Origin: JAKZVK01 sp965248255
GTDB taxonomy: Bacteria; Acidobacteriota; Terriglobia; Bryobacterales; UBA6623
Assembly: GCA_965248255.1 (NCBI GenBank)
Contig: CBDFIW010000004.1
Span: 2,542,001-2,606,000 of the forward strand
DNA: 64,000 nt
Reading direction: 5' to 3'
Below, piece by piece: positions 34,919 through 44,291 of the stretch (position 1 is its first letter; every line of letters starts with the position of its first letter). Under the pieces are notes generated by a model, which saw only the letters and a list, made by a program, of their open reading frames with translations, did no database searches and was not told the origin of the DNA. The translations under genes and the position numbers were made by a program.

Positions 34919-36436
34919 CTATGTGTCGCGCTCGTCAGGATCCGATGCCCGTGAGGCGGCGGCCGCGGAATCGGCGGGTGGCCCCGAGAACAGTGATGCC
35001 CCGGCATACGTGATCAACGACGCGAAGAGCCCGGCGAACAGCGGATGGATTACCTGCAGGTCGAGCGCCTCGCGCAGACCCATCGCCCAGACGATCACGC
35101 CGACGGCACCCGCAATGATCGAGGCGGGCACGGCCCGCCGGCTCGCTTTCCGCCACCACAGACCGACAATGAGCGCCGGGAAGAAACAGCCGCCAAACAG
35201 CGCCCCCGACAGAGCGGTCATCGGCACAACATCGGCGGGGGGATCGAGCGCCAGCCACGCCGGCAAGGCCGCCACCGGGATCATCGAGACGCGCTGCAGC
35301 CGGTCGAGACGGACTCTCGTCACGTCGCGCTTCCATTGGCCCCATAGATCCACCACCAGCGCCGACCCGGCGACGTGCAGCACGGAATCAATCGACGACA
35401 GCGCCGCGCACAGAAAGCTGCCGAGAATCAGCGCTCCCCAGAACGGGCCGAACAAGTGTTCAACGAGGAACGGAACAACCTGATCGGTGTTCTCGAAGTA
35501 GTACTGCGACTGACCCTGCGGCATGATGCCGTGCGCCAGGATGCCGACCAGAAAAAGTATCGGAATCGTCACCGCCATCAGTCCCATCGCCAGCCATTTG
35601 GCACGCTGAATGTCGCGCTCGCTCGCGTGACGGAACAGCAAGAAGCGCACCACCAGGCGGGGCGCGACGATCAGCTTGATGCCCGTGCCGAGCGACAGCC
35701 CCAGGATGTAGAGCGGCGACATCAAGCTGTTCCACTCAAGCAAGGCGCCGCCCAGGACCTGTCCGTTGGTGTCGAGGTCGGAGCTGTGCCGCAGCAGCTC
35801 CCAGTCCATGTGTCCGACCGTCGCAATGAACAGCGCCACGGCGCCCACGACCATGAAGCTACCCTGCACCGCGTCCGTGTGGAGAATGGCGCGAATCATG
35901 CCCCAGGAGGTGTAGGCGACCACCAGGGCGAACACCGCCGTTACCGCCACTTCGTAGGGCACGTGAAGAATCTGGCTGACGATGTGCCCGATGCCCTTGA
36001 AGACCGCCAGCATGTACAGAATCGAGGCCACAAACACGACCCAGGCGCTGAGGTAGCCGACCAGTGGACTCGAGTACTTGCGGCGCAGGTAACCGGGGAC
36101 GGTCACGCGGTCGAGTTCGAGTTCATCGCCAAGCACGCGGCGGGCGTCGTGGATCATCCGCCGCGCCACGACAAACCAGGCGAGGAAGCCACACGCCACG
36201 AAGACGACCCCACCCAGCAGCCAGGCGATGCCGACCTTGTAGCCGAAGCCTGCCTGGCCGAGAAAGGTGTTGGTGCTGAGGAAGGTGGCGTAGAACGACA
36301 GCGCGATGAGCACCGGCCCGGGCCGGCTCTCCCGTTGGCGATTCGCCCGCCAGGCGGACAGGACCATGAGCGCCACGAACCCGCCCAGCACCGCCAACGG
36401 GACCCAGTTCTCTTGCAGCCAGCTAGTGCTTTGCAT
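34919..36436 (-). CDS. Sodium:solute symporter family protein
   Basis: A 505-residue SSS-family (APC/LeuT fold) transporter with about 13 hydrophobic helices. FYATFLSTNTFLGQAGFGYK near 48-67 is the broken first helix with the substrate/Na site. VTVPGYLRRKYSSPLVG and ILGSFLCAALSSIDSVLHVA near 350 (the Ser-rich Na2 site) are typical. WGMIRAILHTDAVQGSFMVVG is the conserved sugar/solute symporter segment. The substrate is not predictable. There is no clear Shine-Dalgarno before the ATG. The PQQ-propeller gene ends 75 bases upstream on the same strand. Confidence 0.9.
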   Translation of the reverse strand: MQSTSWLQENWVPLAVLGGFVALMVLSAWRANRQRESRPGPVLIALSFYATFLSTNTFLGQAGFGYKVGIAWLLGGVVFVACGFLAWFVVARRMIHDARRVLGDELELDRVTVPGYLRRKYSSPLVGYLSAWVVFVASILYMLAVFKGIGHIVSQILHVPYEVAVTAVFALVVAYTSWGMIRAILHTDAVQGSFMVVGAVALFIATVGHMDWELLRHSSDLDTNGQVLGGALLEWNSLMSPLYILGLSLGTGIKLIVAPRLVVRFLLFRHASERDIQRAKWLAMGLMAVTIPILFLVGILAHGIMPQGQSQYYFENTDQVVPFLVEHLFGPFWGALILGSFLCAALSSIDSVLHVAGSALVVDLWGQWKRDVTRVRLDRLQRVSMIPVAALPAWLALDPPADVVPMTALSGALFGGCFFPALIVGLWWRKASRRAVPASIIAGAVGVIVWAMGLREALDLQVIHPLFAGLFASLITYAGASLFSGPPADSAAAASRASDPDERDT

Positions 36437-36511
36437 CGCCGTCCGACGTTGCGGAGTGTATCAGAGCCCCATCTTGCAAGGGTAGGAATGTACGCGAATG
36501 GTTGGCTGGGC

Positions 36512-38014
36512 TCAGCGTTGCCCGCTACGGTCCTCGAAGCAGTACAACGAATTCCGCGTGCGGACGTATATCCGGCTGTCAACGATCGCGGGTGTTGCGT
36601 AGACTTCGTCCTCGAAGTCGTGGGACGCCAGGATCTCCCACTGCCCGCCAGCCTTCAGAACGGTCGCCTGGCCCGACTGGCTCATCATGTACACTTTGCC
36701 GTCGGCGCCGACGGGAGAGGAATAGTACTTATCGAGCGCCCCTTTCAAGCGGCCCTGCTTGAGAATCTCACCCGTCCGGGCATCGAGAGTGGTGAGAATC
36801 CCGCCGTCTTTGACGAGATAAAGAACGCCCTTGTAGAGCAGCGGCGACGGGACGTTAGGTAGAAACTTCTCGAGCCGCCAAACCACGTTGCCTGCGTCCG
36901 TCAGATTGCCGCGGCCACCGTGCCGCACCGCCACCATACTGCTGCGCGAAGTGCTGCGGATGCGGTGGAATTCCCAATCCCTCGCGTCGACGAGCTTGTC
37001 GTGGTCGAGGTCCACGAGATAGAGGCGTCTCTTCGGCTCGAAAATCTTGAGCTCTTCTTCGTTGATCACACCGTCGCCATTCTCGTCCGCCTTCTCGAGA
37101 ACCTCCTCGAACAACGGCATGTCCACCGCCGGGATACCTGATCCGCCCTCCCACGAATTGGCAAAGATCATGTCGCCGTCGACGATGGGCGTCGACTTGG
37201 GTTGCCAGCCTCCTCCGTTGACCCACCACAGTTTTTCGCCGCTCTCAGCCGAGTACGAAGCCAGGAAATACGCGCTGGGCACGATGACCTCCAGCGGCCC
37301 CTGCGGCGGCTGGAAAAGGGCGGGTGTGACGTAGGAGCGCGTTGTTTCGGGGCGCTCGGTTCGCCAACTGACTTTGCCGCTGTTCTTGTCGACGGCGAGG
37401 AGGTAGGGGTCGGTGTCCCCATCACAAACCAGGATCAAACGCTCGCCCGCCAGGATCGGCGACGAGCCATGGCCGTTCACATTGTTGAAGGGCCCCAGAG
37501 GCAGGCGCCAGCGCTCGGTCCCGTCGAAACGGTAGGAGATCAGCCCGAAGTCCCCGAAGAAGACGTAGACGTTTTGTCCGTCGGTGACCGGGCTCGGTGA
37601 AGCGGGCGAGTTGGTCGGCTCGTAGCGTTCCATGCGCGGACGCGGCGCTTCCTTCTTCCACAGAATCTCTCCGTTGCCGCGGTCGATCGCCATCGTATAG
37701 AGCTTGCCGCCTGCATCGACGAACTTCTCGCGCCCGGCATCCGTGCGCCTGCCGCCCTCGGCTGCGGTCAGGAAGATGCGGTCGCCGGAAATGACCGGCG
37801 AAGAGTGGCCCCACGGCAGGGCGGTCTTCCAAACGACGTTGTCGGGACCGAAGTCCGCCGGGAGACCGGTCGCTTCCGCGACACCGCTGCCGTTGGGCCC
37901 GCGGAACCGGGGCCAGTCGGCGGCACTGACAGCAACGTCGGTCCATCCCATCGAAGCGACCATGCAAACGATGCAGACACGCAGCCGGACAGGAATCCTC
38001 AACTTGGGCATCAT
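36512..38014 (-). CDS. Secreted PQQ-type propeller protein with embedded EF-hands
   Basis: After a signal peptide (CIVCMVASMGWTDVAVSA) the protein begins ADWPRFRGPNGSGVAE, the standard start of the outer-membrane or periplasmic PQQ_2-type propellers. Tryptophan-docking blades recur (YTMAIDRGNGEILWKKE, LLAVDKNSGKVSWRTE, LTTLDARTGEILKQG). Around residue 305 an insertion carries DENGDGVINEEE, a complete EF-hand calcium loop, and then DLDHDKLVDARD, a near-canonical second one. No catalytic PQQ residues can be identified, so a scaffolding or binding role is as likely as a dehydrogenase. Confidence 0.85.
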   Translation of the reverse strand: MMPKLRIPVRLRVCIVCMVASMGWTDVAVSAADWPRFRGPNGSGVAEATGLPADFGPDNVVWKTALPWGHSSPVISGDRIFLTAAEGGRRTDAGREKFVDAGGKLYTMAIDRGNGEILWKKEAPRPRMERYEPTNSPASPSPVTDGQNVYVFFGDFGLISYRFDGTERWRLPLGPFNNVNGHGSSPILAGERLILVCDGDTDPYLLAVDKNSGKVSWRTERPETTRSYVTPALFQPPQGPLEVIVPSAYFLASYSAESGEKLWWVNGGGWQPKSTPIVDGDMIFANSWEGGSGIPAVDMPLFEEVLEKADENGDGVINEEELKIFEPKRRLYLVDLDHDKLVDARDWEFHRIRSTSRSSMVAVRHGGRGNLTDAGNVVWRLEKFLPNVPSPLLYKGVLYLVKDGGILTTLDARTGEILKQGRLKGALDKYYSSPVGADGKVYMMSQSGQATVLKAGGQWEILASHDFEDEVYATPAIVDSRIYVRTRNSLYCFEDRSGQR

Positions 38015-38120
38015 CGCCTGCGAGTGTAACCCTGACGTTCGTTGCCGCGCAATGTAGCTCGGATCCGGAACTTCATGCCGAAGGCTTACTTCAGATCGTG
38101 CTCACACCGCAAATCCAACC

Positions 38121-38205
38121 CGAGGGAGTTTGTTTCCGACGCCCCGGCCCCATACCGCTAGAGTCGTCAGACCTCTGTCGATGAATCGCTATCGCGCTAG
38201 GAATC
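38121..38205. repeat. Direct repeat, copy 1 (non-coding fragment of permease 3' end)
   Basis: The segment matches 44292-44378, sharing TTTCCGACGCCCCGGCC and CCGCTAGAGTCGTCAGA with small indels. At the second site it forms the end of the purine nucleoside permease frame on the minus strand; here that frame is broken. The two copies bracket the kinase pair. Confidence 0.75.
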
Positions 38206-38574
38206 CCGGCACTGAGGGTGCTCATGGCCTCTCAGAGCAATCGGAAGCCGAGCCGGGTCAAGGGTCTTGGGCACAAGAAATCTTGCCGGCTCAACCGGTC
38301 AACGCAACACCCACGTTAAGTCCTCTAGCTGGAGTATCCGAACGCCGAGAGGGACAAGTGAGTTACCGATCATCCGAAGCCCCCAACCGCAACCACGTAA
38401 CTTCTTGTACTTCAACAGGATCCAGGCGGAAGCGCTGTATCCTCATCGTTACCCTTTTAGTTTCCTAGGCTTACACTTCACCTTTTCCTTCCAGGAAAGG
38501 TGTTGCATCGACCCATTGAGATCACCCTGTTTGTTGGACGGTTCGGTTGTTACCAACATCTACCGCAGAAACGG

Positions 38575-38589
38575 TAGAATTGGACCGGC
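38575..38589 (+). promoter_or_regulatory. TAGAAT element at kinase 1 start
   Basis: TAGAAT (38575-38580) is followed by nine bases ending ACCGGC and then the ATG. The same element and spacing precede kinase 2. If it is a -10 box, the transcript would start at or next to the ATG. There is no Shine-Dalgarno. Confidence 0.4.
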
Positions 38590-41482
38590 ATGGTCGGCCA
38601 GACGATCTCGCACTACAGGATCACCGAGAAACTCGGCGAGGGCGGCATGGGTGTGGTCTACAAGGCCCAGGACACGTCGTTAGACCGGCCGGTGGCCCTG
38701 AGTTCCTTGCTCCTCATCTCGTCCAGGACACGGAGATCCGTAAGCGGTTCGAGCGGGAAGCCAAAGCCGCCGCTGCGCTGAACCACCCGAATGTCTGCAC
38801 CGTCCATGAGATCGCCGAGGCCCAAGGCCGCACCTTCATCGCTATGGCCTTCCTGGAAGGCCAAGGTCTTGACAAGAAGATCGAAGCCGGGCCGCTGAAG
38901 CTCAAAGATGCCCTTGAGATCGCCATCCAGTCAGCACACGGCCTCCAAGCCGCCCATGAGAAGAAGATCGTTCACCGTGATATCAAGCCGGCCAACTTGA
39001 TGATCACTGGCTCCGGCTCCAAGCAACTTGTCACCATCATGGACTTCGGCCTGGCCCTGCTGACTGATCGCTCAAAACTCACCCGCATGGATGAGACGAT
39101 GGGCACCGTGACCTACATGTCCCCGGAGCAGACGTACGGGATGGAGCTGGACCACCGCACTGACATCTGGTCGCTCGGTACGGTGATCTACGAGATGGTC
39201 ACCGGGCAACAGCCCTTCAAAGGTCACTACGACAAGGCGGTGATGTACTCCATCACCAACGAAAAGCCGGAGCCGATGACGGCGCTACGGACGGGTGTAC
39301 CGATGGAGTTGGAGTGGCTGGTCAATAAGGCGTTGGCGAAGGAGAGAGACGAGCGTTACCAGTCCACCGCCGACATGGTCGTTGATCTGGAATCACTGAA
39401 GAAGAAACTCGAATCCGGCAAGTCCACCATCTTGAGAGCGCAGGCTGCGAGTCAGACGGTGATAACGCAGCCGACAGCAACAGAGGAATTCTCCCCAGGT
39501 CCCCTGGCTCGATACAGGGTCATCGAGGACATAGAGGAGGCGGATGACTCGATCAAGTACCTAGCGGAAGACACTGAGCTGCATCGGTCTGTCGCGATCC
39601 GAGTATTGCCGCAGTCATCAGCGGACCGAGTCGAGCGAGTGCAACGGCGCAAGCAGACCGTAGCATTTGGCGTGGGTGCGCTAGGCGTGCTGCTAGCCCT
39701 GATCTTCGCCTTGTTCCTGCTATTCTCCCCGGCTCCTGTCGCCGAAACTCCCCTGCGCCGCTTTGCCATTGTGCCGCCGGTAAGCGTCCCAACAAACATA
39801 GCGGCAGGTCGCCACAACAACTTTCTCGCTATCTCGCCCAACGGAAGGCACATCGCCTTTGTCGAGGCGGGCGGGCAAGGAAGGCTGTGGGTTCAGGATC
39901 TGGACCAGCAGCAACCCCGCGCGATCGAGGGTACCGAAGGGGCAACGAGTCCGTTCTGGTCGCCGGACAGCACTTTCATCGGCTTTGCCGCCGGTGGCGA
40001 AGTCAAAAAGATCTCCGTTCGAGGCGGTCTGGCCGGCCGGGTTTGTGAGTTACCCGCCGTTCATTTCCACGGAGGAACCTGGAGTCCCGACGGCGAGGTG
40101 ATCGTCTTCAGCTCCGGCCCCCTAGCCCAACCCCACAGCCTTTACGAGGTCCCTGCGCTCGGCGGCGTTGCCAGCCTTCTGCTAGGGCCAAAGGATATGG
40201 GTGAGGCTTCCGAAGGACTCACGAAATACCTGGCCTGGTCCCATTTCCTGCCCTCTGAAGCCGGGGCTCGCGTCCTGGTGCTCACATACGGTAGCACCTC
40301 AAACGAACAGATCATGGTGGTTCAGGATCTGGAAACCGGGCGGAGAGAGCTTCTGGGGCCCGGTGCGGCTCCTGTCTATTCCAACAGCGGTCATCTGGTA
40401 TACGCGACAAGTCCAGCAAGTAGCGATCTGTGGGCACTGCCCTTTTCTTTGGAGACGCTACGGGCTACCGGGGAGGCTTTCTCTGTTTCAGAGAACAGCC
40501 GTTACGCTACGGTGGCGGCGGATGGAACGCTGGTTTACCTCGCCACTCTCGGTGCCTCGGCACAACGGCAACTCATCTGGGTTGACCGCGATGGCAACAA
40601 AGTTGAAGAGATCGGTCAACCACATGGCTACGTAAGTGACCCCGCGCTCTCCCCCGATGGCCGCTGGGTGGCGGTTTCGGTGGTGGTGGGGGGGGTGACA
40701 TCAGCGATCTGGATGTGCGGGCTTCGGATCTTGCCCGCGGCGTCAGCAACCGTTTGAGCACCGCCCCGGAAAGCGACAGCCGCCCGGTGTGGTCGCCTGG
40801 GGGTGACGAGGTGGCGTTTTCGTCCAGGAGAGCGGGCAACCTCGACATCTATCTCGCTCACGCGGATGCCAGCGGCGAGGAGCAGGAGCTGCTCGCAACG
40901 CCCCAAGACGAGTGGCCCTCTGACTGGTCCAGGGATGGGAAGTATCTTCTCTACCAGCGACTCGACGCCGAAACCGGATCTGATCTCTGGTATCTGGAGC
41001 GCAGCCAGGACGGCAGCGGTTGGGAGCCGCACGCGTTCTTGCAAGAGCGTTCTTCAAAGGCTGTACCGAAGCTTTCACCCAATGGCCGCTATGTGGCTTA
41101 CGTCTCGGACGAATCGGGGCAACGACAAGTCTATGTACAACCGTTTCCCCACGGTGGGCGCAAGGTGACGGTCTCGAATAACGGCGGGCACCAAGTGCGC
41201 TGGAGCCGGGACGGGAAAGAACTCTTCTACGTGCAAGGGACGACACTCATGGCGGTTTCGGTTTCGACGGAAAGGGAGTTCTCACCCGGCTTGCCGACAG
41301 AGGTTTTCGAGCATCCGGGACTGCTCAGAGCCCTTAACTACCCGGCCTACGATGTTTCGCTGGATGGCAGGAAGTTCATTTTGTCCGAGCGCGTCGGCTA
41401 CGACGCAACGGAAGCCTCTAAGGTGACGATACGTGTCGTCCTCAACTGGTTCGCCGAGTTCAAAGACCGCCAGCAGGACTAA
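38590..41482 (+). pseudogene. Transmembrane Ser/Thr kinase with propeller sensor, broken by two single-base losses (kinase 1)
   Basis: The protein begins MVGQTISHYRITEKLGEGGMG (glycine loop). At 38700/38701 one A is missing relative to kinase 2 (GCCCTG-AGTTCC against GCCCTGAAGTTCC), destroying the ATP-binding Lys codon and shifting the frame. The next frame continues FLAPHLVQDTEIRKRFERE, HRDIKPANLM, DFGLAL, SPEQTYGMELDHRTD. After a juxtamembrane region containing a second, degenerate N-lobe-like stretch, a transmembrane helix (GALGVLLALIFALFLLF) leads into an outer TolB/PD40 propeller. At an eight-G tract (40688-40695) another base is missing; the last part (DISDLDVRASDLARGV onward) is in the third frame. 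As given no functional kinase can be made. Confidence 0.85.
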
Positions 41483-41678
41483 GTCCCCCGAAACGAACTA
41501 CATAGCGCCCGGCCGCGGATAGCTGTCGCGATAATCGCGTTCCGTCCATCTATGTTTGGCCTGAGGCGCTTCAGAATCTCGTCGAAGGGGTAGAACACCG
41601 CTCAGATCAAGGGCTTGGCGGTGCTACGATCGGATAGCTCAACGGAAGCGTTGTTTCTTGCCAGTTAAGTTTTCGAGG

Positions 41679-41693
41679 TAGAATCGCACCGGC
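41679..41693 (+). promoter_or_regulatory. TAGAAT element at kinase 2 start
   Basis: TAGAAT is followed by nine bases, then ATG, as in kinase 1; ACCGGC before the ATG is also shared. It is a candidate -10 box for a leaderless message. Confidence 0.4.
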
Positions 41694-44291
41694 ATGGTCG
41701 GCCAAACCATCTCCCACTACAAGATCACCGAGAAGCTCGGCGAAGGCGGGATGGGTGTCGTCTATAAGGCCGAGGACACTTTGCTGGATCGCCCCGTTGC
41801 CCTGAAGTTCCTCGCTCCACACCTCGTCTCAGACAAAGAGATCCGCAAGCGCTTCGAGCGTGAAGCCAAAGCCGCGGCTGCACTGAACCATCCCAACGTA
41901 TGCACGGTCCATGAGATCGCCGAGGCCAATGGCCGAACGTTTATCGCCATGGCCTTCATCGAGGGCGAACCACTTGAGAAAAAGATCGAAGCCGGTCCCC
42001 TCAAGCTGAAGGACGCTGTCGATATCGCCATCCAGACCGCCAAGGGGCTACAGGCAGCTCACGGCAAGAAGGTCGTCCACCGAGACATCAAGCCGGCCAA
42101 CTTGATGATCGACGACGACGGTCAGGTCACCATCATGGATTTTGGCTTGGCGCTACTTACCGACCGCTCCAAGCTCACGCGCCTCGACGAGACGATGGGC
42201 ACGGTGACTTACATGTCACCGGAACAGACCTATGGTATGGAACTGGACCATCGCACCGACATTTGGTCGCTGGGAGTTGTGGTCTACGAGATGGTTACGG
42301 GTCAGCAGCCGTTCAAAGGCCACTACGACAAGGCGGTGATGTACTCCATCACCAACGAACATCCAGAACCAATAACGGCCCTGCGGACTGGCGTTCCGAT
42401 GGAGCTGGAGTGGCTCGTTGGCAAATGTCTGGCGAAGGACGCCGGTGAGCGGTACCAGAGTGCCGGGGAACTGCTGGTTGACCTTTCGACGCAACGGAAG
42501 AAAATCGAGTCGGGCAAGTCGGCGGTCTTCAAAACCGCCGTTGGTCAAGCGACGACGCCGGCACCGCTCCCGGCATCGAAACCAGGGCGCGCCAGGACCG
42601 TGTCTCTTGCTGCAGCCGGGCTACTGATCTTGCTCGCGGTCGTCTTCGTTGCAGGCACACGGTTCGCCGGTGAACCCACATCGATTCCAACCTATCAGCG
42701 GCTTACCTTCCGGCGCGGAACGGTCACCTCAGCCCGGTTTGCCCCCGATGGCAACACGATCGCCTACAGCGCGGCTTGGGACGGCGGCCGCCGGGAACTC
42801 TATACGACACGCCCGGAGAGTTCGGAGTCGCGGTCGCTGAACATCCAAGATGCGGACGTCCTCGCGATATCGAAAACCGGCGAGATGGCCTTGGCGGCGC
42901 GGTCGCCGCGGTATCTGGTCGCTTCTTTTGGCACCCCGACGGATTCCTTTCCCGCTACTCTTCTGCAAGCTTCCTTGGCCGGGGGCGCACCCCGCGAAGT
43001 GTTAGACGATGTGGTCTTCGCGGACTGGACGCCGGACAGTGAGTTGGGTGTTGCCCGGATGATCGAGGGCCGAATCCGTGTTGAGTTGCCCGTCGGGAAG
43101 GTACTCTACGAAACGCCCGATCGAATAGCTAGCTTTCGAATTTCACCGAGGGACGGCCGGATTGCCTTTTCCGAACGTCCGTTTGGGTTTGGAGGCGCTT
43201 GGGAAGTCGCGACGATCGACGGTAACGGCGACAAGACAATTTTCGCCGCCCCCGGAAGCGGGGACAACCTTGTTCTTGCATGGTCCCCCGACGCGGACGA
43301 GGTCTGGCATGAAACAGGCTGGCTGGGAGGCAAGACGATACGCGCCCTCGCGCCCTCGGGGGCCGATCGCGTCGTTCAGCGCGTTCCCGTCGACCTGCGG
43401 CTGCTCGATGTCTCCGAGGACGGCCGCGCGTTGGTGAGCCGCGTCAATTGGCGGGTCGGTATCAACTGCCTGACGCCCGGGCAGACAGCCGAGCGGGACC
43501 TTTCTTGGTTGGACGCCTCGGAAGTGCACGACATGAGCTCGAATGGCGAAACGATTCTGATTACGGAGTTCGGCGAGGGAGGCGGGACTGAACGCTGGCG
43601 GGTGTATCTGCGAGAGACCACGGGCGAGGCGGCTGTGCGACTGGGCGATGGCATGGCGTTCGCTCTGTCTCCGGACGGAAGCATGGCCTTGACGATGTCC
43701 TTGGGGCCTCCCCCGGAGTTAGTTCTGCTCCCTACCGGCGCCGGAGAACCGGTTCGCATCAAGAACGAGGGCATTCGCAACTACGCGGCAATGGATTGGA
43801 TGCCCGATGGCCGCCAAATTGTCTTTGCGGGAAGCGCATCGGGCCAAGGCGTCCGCTGCTACATCCAAGACATCGAAGGCGGCGAACCCCGGCCCATCAC
43901 GCCGGGGGGATACCGCTTTTGGCTGGGGCACAAGGCGGTCTCCCCGAGCGGCGAATGGATTGCCGCGGAGGCGGACGGCCCCCCGTCGTTGTTCCCGATG
44001 GAGGGCGGCGAGGAGCGAGAGATCCCCGGCGTCGAGCCGGAGGACAATTTCGTAGCGTCGAGCGCTGATGGCCGCTCGATCTTTTTGCAGGCTGACCCTG
44101 AAGTGCCGCAAAGCATCTACAGGGTGGACCTCGTCACGGGGAAGAGATCTCTTTGGAAAGCCATTGCACCAGCTGACACGGTCGGCGTGATCGAGATTTG
44201 GTCAATCCAGATCTCGGCCGACGAACAGTCCTACTGCTACAGCTACGCACGAAACATATCGGACCTTTATTTGGTGGAGGGGCTTCGTTAG
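41694..44291 (+). CDS. Transmembrane Ser/Thr protein kinase with PD40/TolB-like sensor domain (kinase 2)
   Basis: An intact 865-residue Hanks-type kinase. The kinase domain (about 8-270) has GEGGMGVVYKA, VALKFLAPHL (ATP Lys), HRDIKPANLM (catalytic loop), DFGLAL and SPEQTYGMELDHRTDIWSLG. A transmembrane helix near 305-322 (AAAGLLILLAVVFVAG) separates it from an extracytoplasmic propeller of WD40-like SPDG blades (FAPDGNTIAYS, WSPDADEVWHE, LSPDGSMALTM). It probably senses an envelope ligand and phosphorylates cytoplasmic targets. It is about 75-80% similar to kinase 1 in the kinase domain and lacks that gene's extra juxtamembrane segment. TAGAAT precedes the ATG. Confidence 0.93.
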   Translation: MVGQTISHYKITEKLGEGGMGVVYKAEDTLLDRPVALKFLAPHLVSDKEIRKRFEREAKAAAALNHPNVCTVHEIAEANGRTFIAMAFIEGEPLEKKIEAGPLKLKDAVDIAIQTAKGLQAAHGKKVVHRDIKPANLMIDDDGQVTIMDFGLALLTDRSKLTRLDETMGTVTYMSPEQTYGMELDHRTDIWSLGVVVYEMVTGQQPFKGHYDKAVMYSITNEHPEPITALRTGVPMELEWLVGKCLAKDAGERYQSAGELLVDLSTQRKKIESGKSAVFKTAVGQATTPAPLPASKPGRARTVSLAAAGLLILLAVVFVAGTRFAGEPTSIPTYQRLTFRRGTVTSARFAPDGNTIAYSAAWDGGRRELYTTRPESSESRSLNIQDADVLAISKTGEMALAARSPRYLVASFGTPTDSFPATLLQASLAGGAPREVLDDVVFADWTPDSELGVARMIEGRIRVELPVGKVLYETPDRIASFRISPRDGRIAFSERPFGFGGAWEVATIDGNGDKTIFAAPGSGDNLVLAWSPDADEVWHETGWLGGKTIRALAPSGADRVVQRVPVDLRLLDVSEDGRALVSRVNWRVGINCLTPGQTAERDLSWLDASEVHDMSSNGETILITEFGEGGGTERWRVYLRETTGEAAVRLGDGMAFALSPDGSMALTMSLGPPPELVLLPTGAGEPVRIKNEGIRNYAAMDWMPDGRQIVFAGSASGQGVRCYIQDIEGGEPRPITPGGYRFWLGHKAVSPSGEWIAAEADGPPSLFPMEGGEEREIPGVEPEDNFVASSADGRSIFLQADPEVPQSIYRVDLVTGKRSLWKAIAPADTVGVIEIWSIQISADEQSYCYSYARNISDLYLVEGLR

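Larger units (their letters stand above)
38015..38589. other. Intergenic region upstream of kinase 1
   Basis: This gap contains the first copy of the direct repeat (38121-38205), derived from the 3' end of a nucleoside permease gene, and ends with TAGAAT nine bases before the kinase ATG. Otherwise I see no gene. Confidence 0.5.

Noticed and set aside
35375..36862. Long plus-strand open frame across the symporter and PQQ genes
   Set aside because: Spans two coding genes on the other strand and is His/Gln/Arg-rich without recognisable domains.
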